Shown one piece after another: positions 56,812-64,000 of a DNA stretch of 64,000 nucleotides; position 1 is the stretch's first letter, and each line of letters starts with the position of its first letter. The translations under genes were made by a program, and so were the position numbers. The stretch is from Cenococcum geophilum 1.58 (taxonomy: Eukaryota; Ascomycota; Dothideomycetes; Gloniales; Gloniaceae): NCBI GenBank assembly GCA_001692895.1, contig KV748181.1, positions 2,361,640-2,425,639 on the forward strand, given 5' to 3'. The notes beneath the pieces were generated by a model. It saw nothing but the letters and a program-made list of their open reading frames with translations, was not told the DNA's origin and ran no database searches.

Positions 56812-57502
56812 GCCCCTAAAAACCCTTAACCTTAGCTAGATTATTAAAAAAATATTTTAGCCTAAATTAAACCCTACTAGATCTAGATTTGCCCTTAAAG
56901 AGTTTTAATATATTTATTAGTAGCTTTCTCCTATATAGCTTCTAAGAGCCTTATAATAGCTTTCTAATATTTATTTTAAAGAAGATTAATATAGAGCTTT
57001 TAACTTTCTAAACTTAAGCTTAGGGAAGCTCTAGCTATAGAGGTAGTATTAGTATTAGTAACTAATACGGGTTTCCTAATAAGCCTAAGGTCTTAAGTTA
57101 GTACTTAGGTTAAATTATTTAAAGGGGTAGGCCCGCTTAGCTGATAAGTAGTTTATATACCGCTACTATTCTAATTATAGGCTAGTAGTCTTCTAGAAGG
57201 ATTCTAGTTAGGTCCTTAGTTAAATATATTAGTATATTCTTTTAGTATTTTTAGCTTAGGGGAAGATCTTAAAATTACCTTTAGTGTTTAAGATTTTAAT
57301 TAGCCTAGGTAGGGCTAGAGGGGTTCTAGCTACTTTTTAGTAGCGTTATAGCTATTATAAAGGATATCTGCGTTTTTTTAGCGTTATTGGTAACTGTAGG
57401 TATATAAGAGTCTTTAAGCTCCTAGTATATCTAGGTATTAGGGCTTATTTAGCTATCTTACCTAAGGGTTTATATTACCACAATCTCTTACTATTAAAGG
57501 GA
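56812..57502. other. Unassigned RIP-like DNA between C1 and C2
   Basis: About 690 bp, TA-rich, no open frame, no repeat partner seen in the window. Probably an older, unrecognised repeat. C2 inserted at its right edge (ccctc, 57503-57507). Confidence 0.5.
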
Positions 57503-57507
57503 CCCTC

Positions 57508-57878
57508 TATTATAGAGTAAGTATAAGCGGCGATAATATATAGCAAGGTAGATATTATTAAGCTATGTATATGAACTGTATAAGGAGGTTAAGTTGTTAT
57601 ATAAGGAAAGAAGGTAGGAAAATGGGAAGAAAGGGCATATATTATTAACTTAGTTGCTTAGTTAATACATATATAGGGTAGAATAGGGTTTAGGTTATAG
57701 TCCTAGCAGAACTTAATAAAATTTAGTGGAACTTGGTAGAATATAGTAGAATACCGTAGATTGCCGTTAGATTGCTATTAGATTGCCATTAGATTGCTAT
57801 TTTACAGTTGGTCTTTAATTACTAAGTTAGTAGAAATAGGTGGACGTGTGTAAGGTGTTATAAGGGTATCCCGTAATA
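57508..57878 (-). repeat. C2 left LTR (3' LTR of the element)
   Basis: 371 bp, repeats 63092-63462 closely, including aggaaagaaggtaggaaaat and the gattgccattagattgcc series. Confidence 0.95.
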
Positions 57879-57894
57879 GTACCCCCCCTTTAAA

Positions 57895-58115
57895 CTTAAG
57901 CTTCTACGAGATGGGGCTATAGTAGTTCTAGGTAGAGTTTATAAAAGTCTTCTGCAGCTTATATAAGTCCTATAAAGTTAACGGGTTCCTATAAGGACTT
58001 AGTAAAGCCTCTCTATTTTATAAGATATATATATTAGTGTTTCTGTTTGTCGTACTTAATATTATTAATTCTTTTAATAAAGTACTCGTTCTTACCATCC
58101 ACTTTAACTAGTGGG
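57895..58115 (-). pseudogene. C2: chromodomain remnant
   Basis: Minus strand reads KNEYFIKRINNIKYDKQKH, then YIYLIKxRGFTKSLxEPVNF and AAEDFYKLY. This matches the chromodomain layout (EYEVExIL, YLVKWKGY, TWEPxxNL, FH). It lies at the C-terminus of Pol next to the 3' LTR, so C2 is a chromovirus. Confidence 0.85.
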
Positions 58116-58199
58116 GGAGGGTCCTATATCTGTTTAGGTAGGGCGTTTAATATAGGGGTAGTAGGATAGAGGACTGACGTGTAGAATATGGGGTGGATT

Positions 58200-61050
58200 T
58201 TAACCGTATTAGGGAGCTTTAATTAGTAGGAGTAAGAGAAGATAACCTTCTCGACCTTATAAGGGCCAGCGTTCTTTTAATTAAGTTTCTTAGTAGGTCG
58301 TTTTATGTTTAGATTTCTTATATCTAGCTAGACGAAGTTACTAATTTAGTAAGCTAGTGCTAGGGTTTATTTCTTATTTACTGCGGCTTTATAAACAGAT
58401 TGGGCCTATATTATTTCGTTAGTAAGGAACTATTATAGTTCCTCTATCTTCTTTATAAATTTGTTTGCTTTTATAATTTATAAGACTTAATAAGCGGGGT
58501 GAGGAACGTTGCTAATGGGTTTAAAACCTATTTATAGATGCTAGCCGTAGTTAGCCAGGAATAGGGAGACCTTTGTGGTTTTTAAAACGGAATTATTCGC
58601 TATAAACTTGGCGAATGTAAGCTAGTTAATCCAGTTATCTTATAAGTACGACGTGTATATCTAAATATACTGCTCTATTATAGCATTTACATATTCCGTT
58701 TAACCATCCGTTTCTAGGTAGTATGCTAAAAATAATAGTGCTTTAATGCGGAGTTAGGTAGTTAGTTTTTTCTAGAATATAGAGATAAACTAGCTACCTT
58801 TATTAGAGATAATCGTTTTAGGGAGTCTATAGAGTTTTTATATATAATTTAGGAATAGCTAGGCGACGGTAGGTGTTAATATGTTAGGGCAGGCGATTAA
58901 GTGTCTTATTTTAGACAGTTGGTCTATAACTACTATAATATTTATACAGCCTTTACTTACGGGGAGATTAATAATAAAGTTAATTAAGATATCCTTTTAT
59001 CTTCGGTCTGGAGTAGGTAGTAGCTTTAGAAGGCCGTTATACATCTTATACGAAGCTTTAGCTTATCGGCAGATATAGCAACTAGAGATATACCTTCATA
59101 TTATATTATATATATTCGGCTAATAGTATTTTTATTAGAGTAGTTTTAGGGTTTTTTCTTAGCCTAGGTAGCTGGCTACTAGTAGATTATATACGTGTTT
59201 AAGGAGCTTGAGCTTAAGCTTATTATAATTAGGGATAACTAAACGGTTCTGGTAATATAGGCGGTTTCTGTAAGCTTTATATTTACTTAGAGAAATCTTT
59301 CTAAAGCGTCTAATGCTATTTTACATTAGTTTAAGCGTCTCTTAGATAAACTCGTTATTTAGGTATTTGTTAACTATAACCTGTTTAATTAATTAATTAG
59401 TTATTTTAAGGACGTATACCGTAAGATCTTTAGTAGGAGGGTTAAATAGTTTAGGGCGAAGTAGGGTCTAATTTTAGTAAGAGCGCGCTTTTTTTAGGGC
59501 TGGCGCGTTTTGCAAGCGTTAGGTTAGGGCATTAGGCTTCTAACCTTAGACGCCTAGGTGGTACGTAATTAAGAATTGGAAGCGTAATAGATATTCTAAC
59601 TAGTAAGCCTAACGATAACTTAACTGTTTTATAGTTGTAAAGTACTATAGGTTCTTATAGTCGCTAAGGACCTTAATTAGAAATCCGGCGCCTTCTAGTT
59701 TAGGTTGCTATTGCTTAAAGCATCTAATAATAGTTAGTAATTCTTTATTGTAAATCTTGTAATTGTATTTAGCAGGGCTTAGTTGCTTTAAGAAGTATAC
59801 TATAAGGTATAATACTCATTTTTTATTATATTAAGATAGAATGCCTTTAGTAACGTAATCGGATAAGTCGGCTTCTATAACACTTATTTACTCTAGGTTA
59901 AAGTGTTAGAGTATAGGTACAGTAGTAAATATAACCTTTAGATAAGTAAAGGCCTTCTTACATTCTTTGTTAAAGATAAAGGTTTTATCCTTTTAGGTTA
60001 GAATAATAAGGGGTAAAACTAAGGCGGAGAAGTTATTAATAAACCGTTAGTAGAAATTGGCAAATCCTATAAAGGCTTTTATATCCTTAATGTTCTTAGG
60101 TTCCTGCTAGTTTATAATTACTTTAACTTTCTTTAGGTCTATTTATATACTATTTATAGAAATAAGGAGTTTAAGGTATAGGACTTTCGTTTTATGGAAC
60201 TTGTATTTATCTATATCTAATTATAAACTGGCTCCGTATAGGGCTTATAAAATAAGGTTAACGTATTTCCGATATTTGGTTAGGTTATTACTATATATTA
60301 GGATATTGTTAATATAAGCAGTACAGAAGATATCTAGGTAGGGACGTAGGGTATTATTTATATAATGTTGGAACGAGCTTGGGGTATTTATAAGGCCGAA
60401 TGGCGTTACTAAATATTTAAATAATTTATACTGAGTACGGAATGCAGTAAGCTATTTATCTCCTTTTGCTATATAGAGGCGGTTAAATGTAGAGATAATA
60501 TTAAGCTTTGTATAGTAGCGAGCCTTATTTAGTTGGTTTAGTATCTCCTATATTAACGGGATTAGATATTAGTTCTTAATAGTAACGGCGTTAAGAGCTT
60601 AGTAGTTTATGTAGAAGCGTAAACTGCTACTAGGTTTCTTAACGAAGATTACTAATACGGTTATAGGTAATAAGCTCGCTCTAATAAATCCTTTGCTTAG
60701 GTTCTTATCTAAATACTTCTATAGTATTTAGAGTTTGTTTTAGAATATCTTATATAGGGGTCTAAATTTAGGCTGCTTTTCGTCTTTAAGTATAATCTTA
60801 TGGTTGTATAATTGGTGTTTTGGTAGCTTATTAGCTTCCTTTTATAAGAATGCCTCTAAGCGGTTATAGTACTCTACTAGTATCTTTATAGCAGGGTTAG
60901 TGTACTTCTTTAGTGCTAAGGCCTTCTTAATATTAGCTATAGTGACAGTAAAGATTGTATGTTTAGGTTTCTTAGTAAGTTATGCTAATAGAGTAGCTCT
61001 AATTATACGGATATCTAGGGTGCTAAGCTCGCTCGGATTGTTTATAGTTT
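58200..61050 (-). pseudogene. C2: protease, RT, RNase H and integrase remnant
   Basis: Minus strand. RT: RYYTKLNIISTFNRLYI (about 60460-60530), LFKYLVTPFGLINTPSSFQHYIN (about 60360-60430) and the catalytic YINNILIY (about 60290-60320). RNase H covers about 59550-59950 and integrase about 58200-59450. Domain order and spacing are normal. Two open frames on the plus strand in this region (58881-59078, 60900-61124) are antisense shadows. Confidence 0.88.
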
Positions 61051-63091
61051 CTTATTTAGGTTTAGGTTTAGTATTAGATTTAGGTTTGGGTTCTTTAAAA
61101 ATCCTTTTTATAGTAGAATACTAGTTCTTTTAGTATTTTCGCGTATTAAGCTTAAGCTTCTACTTAGCTCGGGGTAGTGTAGTGCTTAGTAATAGCTTAT
61201 AGAATTTAGTAGAGTTTTTGGATCCTTAGTGGATGTCGGTAAAATTCTTATGTTAGTGGAATTTAGTGGAATTCCTAGGTTAGTGGAATCTGGTAGATTC
61301 CTTAGGTATAGAGTAGATAATTATAGAAATTTTAGACTAGTAGATCCTGGTAGATTTTTTAGATTTTAGTTCTAGGTCTAAATAGCGAGTAGTAAGGCAC
61401 TTCTGCTTATAACGGGAGGCGGTAAATAGAAGCTTAAGGTTGTTTTAATTAATAGTTACCTTATATAGCTTTATCTAGGGCTGTTTGAGGATTACTAGGT
61501 AACCTAGGGTAGTAATAAAAAGCTTAATTGGTTTTTTATAGTTTAGGTATTAGAGTCTTAGGGCTACTATATAGGTAATATAGCCTAAGATAGTGCGTTT
61601 GCTATTAAATCTAAATACGTTAATATGCTAGTTAAGGGGGGTTAGGGTAAAACAATTATTTTATATAAAGATCTTATTAATAAATCCTATGCCGCTAGCT
61701 CCTGTATTAATTAGGATTTGAGCGTTAGCCTATTAACTATTCTACTAAAGACAATAGTTAATGGTTATGCTATAATTCTAAGAGTTAGAGTTCGTGATAT
61801 CTAAAGTATTTAATAAGATCCTAAGGCAGAGCCGTTCTAGAGAGCGACTTAACTTTAGGATATACCTTTTAGTAGTAAGCGGGAAGGGGTTTCTATAGAA
61901 TATCGGTTATAGCTTTACCCTTATAAGTGGTACTTACTAGATATAGGGCTAGAACTAGGTAAAGATTAGGGGTAGTAACTAGAAGATTAATGCGGTAAAT
62001 AGTTGCTAGTATTAGCCGTTTATAAATTGTTTTGGGGCGTAGGTAAGGGGATAAGATAGTATTTTAAGATGTGGTTCTTACTTCTGTACTTAAAGTAGAG
62101 GCCTAGCTTAATGCGTCTTTCTTATTTAGGGGACCTTAGTAGGGCGTACTCTAGGGTTCTAGTGTTAATATCTATAGCGTTAGGGTGCTTAGGCTAAAAT
62201 AATAACTTAGTAAACGTTTATGGGGTTACTGTATTATATTAGGGGACGGACTTTAATATTAGGCGTAGTATATTATTATACCGTTTATTAATAACATTTG
62301 TATAGGCATTAAGGGCTTTTAGTAGGTCTACGCCTATTAGGGAGGTTTTTAGCTTAGGGCTTAGAGATTTAATAAGGCTATTAATTAGTACGGAGTTGTT
62401 CTAGCCTGTTTCCCTTATATAACGGTTAAATTTAGAAAAGTATACTGGGAAACTTTTCGTTCCTTAAGCTATATGGTTTATCTTTCTCTAGGTAGTAGCT
62501 TAGCGGTTTAGGTTACTATATAAGGCTTTAAGAAGTACAACTAGGCTTTATACTAAGGTTGGCTAAAGAGGTTTAATAAGGTTAGCTACCTCTTCTTCTA
62601 GTTAACTTAAGGCATAATAGAGTCGGTTAGCTTTAGTTAGGTAATAGTTAGCGTTACTAGTTAGCTTATTTTTAAGCTGGCTTAGGAATAATTAGAGTTT
62701 TTGTTGTTTACTAGTAAATACTAGGGGATTTAGTAGTCGTTCGGATTATTTTAGTGTAGTAGTTGGTTTAAGGTGGACAGTTACTATAGGTTTAGGGCTT
62801 ACGTTCCGCGTATTTATCTCTAGAGATAGTATTTGGTCTTAAGGTCCTAATATAGGCATCTTAAGTATATAGATTTCTTCTTAAAGGTCCTTAATTAATC
62901 GCTAGTATTATACTTCTTATTTGGCTTATTATTAATTTAGAGTAGCTTAGTTTTGTATAAGGGTGTTTATAAAAGACTTCTATATTTCTGCTAGTTATTT
63001 TTAAAGTGTAAATATAATACTAGTGGCCGTTATAGGGGCTTCGGGGTCGTTTTATATTTTGGAGGTGGTATATAAAGTTAACGTAACGTAG
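61051..63091 (-). pseudogene. C2: Gag region
   Basis: Lies between the 5' LTR (right) and Pol. Near the LTR, fragments such as SIIFTLKITSRNIEVFYKH (about 62970-63030) look coding. No zinc knuckle recognised. Homologous to C1 at 53402-54947 and 14992-15455. Confidence 0.7.
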
Positions 63092-63462
63092 TATTACGGA
63101 GTAAGTATAAGTGGCGATAATATATAGCAAGGTAGATATTATTAAGCTATATATATAAACTGTATAAGGAGGTTAAGTTGTTATATAAGGAAAGAAGGTA
63201 GGAAAATGGGAAGAAAGGGCATATATTATTAACTTAGTTGCTTAGTTAATACATATATAGGGTAGAATAGGGTTTAGGTTATAGTCCTAGCAGAACTTGG
63301 TAGAATTTGGTAGAACTTGGCAGAATATGGTAGAATGCCGTAGATTGCCGTTAGATTGCCATTAGATTGCCATTAGATTGCTATTTCGTAGTTGATCTTT
63401 AATTGCTAAGTTAGTGGAAATAGGTGGACGTGTGTAAGGTGTTACGAGGGTGTCCTATAACA
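63092..63462 (-). repeat. C2 right LTR (5' LTR of the element)
   Basis: 371 bp, repeats 57508-57878. Followed by TSD ccctc. Confidence 0.95.
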
Positions 63463-63467
63463 CCCTC

Positions 63468-63707
63468 CTACTTTAAGGCGACGGCTTTCTATTAAGTATT
63501 TATAGAGTTTCTATTTAAGTTATAATAGATATAAATAAAAGATATAAATAAATAATCTAGTCCTTAAAGCTAACTACCCTTCTAAAAAGAAGTAGAAAGG
63601 ATTTAAATATAAGAGGACTTTGTAAATAGGGGGCTATAAGGTATAATTATAGGAATAAATAAATTATAGAGGAGACAAATTCTTAAAGAGATAAGGCCTT
63701 TAAAATA
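63468..63707. other. Unassigned DNA right of C2
   Basis: About 240 bp, A-rich. The first part, ctactttaaggcga, resembles the polypurine-tract side of element E (cttttaaggcgagc at about 55376-55390) and may be a trace of a related LTR element. Weak. Confidence 0.35.
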
Positions 63708-63710
63708 TAT

Positions 63711-64000
63711 AAGATTTAATTTACCGTCCAACCTAGTCCCTCTAATGGGTCCACACAGACTAATTCCTATGGGAAAAACCTCCTTACTAAGAAAAACCCC
63801 ATTTTTAAGTATATAAAAAAACCCCAGGGGAGACGTAAGAGGTAATATTCCAGATAATATCCATACTATATTAACGGGAGGAAAAACACTGTTAGGTTGC
63901 TGCTTTAAGACTCCCTTTATATAGGAGTGTCTAAATGCCTATCTTGCCCTATCTGCTATTTAAACTATCTTTACTATATTTATATATTGCTTGTTTAAGT
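63711..64000 (-). mobile_element. 3' end of a J-related LINE, cut by window edge
   Basis: The first about 110 bp match the 3' end of J (49167-49275): aatttaccgtccaacctagt against aatttaccgcccgtcctggt, then gggtccacacagactaat and ggaaaaac. Beyond that the two differ. Minus orientation, as for J. The element presumably continues right of the window. Confidence 0.65.

Larger units (their letters stand above)
57508..63462 (-). mobile_element. Element C2: complete chromovirus fossil
   Basis: LTRs 57508-57878 and 63092-63462, both 371 bp, start tattatag / tattacgg and end cgtaata / tataaca. TSD ccctc: 57503-57507 and 63463-63467. A polypurine tract (complement of 57881-57893) sets minus orientation. 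From the right: Gag region, protease/RT, RNase H, integrase, chromodomain. Total 5955 bp, whole in structure, not interrupted, with many RIP-type breaks. It is the reference copy for C1. Confidence 0.93.

Noticed and set aside
58881-59078. 65-codon plus-strand open frame
   Set aside because: Antisense shadow of the C2 integrase, which is on the minus strand.
60900-61124. 74-codon hydrophobic plus-strand open frame
   Set aside because: Antisense to the C2 gag/protease border; C1 has homologous noncoding sequence at about 14992-15080.
63463-63480. Second polypurine tract belonging to C2
   Set aside because: It lies outside the C2 TSD (ccctc), so it is host sequence, at most a trace of another element.

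Overview
The window looks like heterochromatic, gene-free DNA from a filamentous ascomycete (Pezizomycotina). I see no host gene, tRNA or rRNA. The evidence for this is a very high TpA content with few CpA/TpG pairs, the near-total loss of long open frames inside clearly recognisable transposon proteins, and element types typical of such fungi (chromoviral Ty3/gypsy, fungal Ty1/copia, Tad1-like LINEs). The pattern fits repeat-induced point mutation (RIP, C-to-T mainly at CpA on both strands). The species cannot be read from the sequence.

Almost the whole window is one stack of nested transposons, resolved here from repeated ends, target-site duplications (TSDs) and protein domains that stop and resume across each insertion. 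The outermost host is a chromovirus copy, C1 (minus strand), seen at 14992-15455 and 53402-56811. Three elements sit in it. Gypsy A (1-14991, plus; left end outside the window) itself carries A2 (2104-6195) and B1 (7001-13360). Gypsy D (15456-53396, plus) carries B2 (16190-22945), the Tad1-like LINE F (26444-48468, minus) and the LINE J (49157-50760, minus). The small element E (55187-56665) lies inside the C1 LTR. LINE F in turn holds gypsy G (27576-33548, minus), copia H1 (37414-44952, plus; with a head-reversed copia H2 inside) and the TIR element I (46124-48130). The deepest chain is C1 > D > F > H1 > H2. A separate complete copy of the C family, C2 (57508-63462, minus), follows on the right, and the window ends in the 3' end of a LINE (63711-64000).

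The inner elements (B1, J, I, the solo E LTR) are much less RIP-mutated than their hosts, so the nest reads as a relative timeline. Net lengths after removing nested DNA are sensible: D about 7.5 kb, F about 6.5 kb, G and C2 about 6.0 kb.

The most unusual signals are: (1) a two-palindrome module (P1, a 27-bp palindrome flanked by inverted CCAAT boxes; P2, a 23-bp palindrome) found in LTR elements of different families and in both orientations; (2) element I, a 2-kb TA-flanked inverted-repeat element filled with four different tandem repeats and ending in a 234-bp foldback; (3) the B family, a large Gag-only LTR element with 4-bp TSDs; (4) element E, present as a 1.5-kb miniature and as a clean solo LTR.
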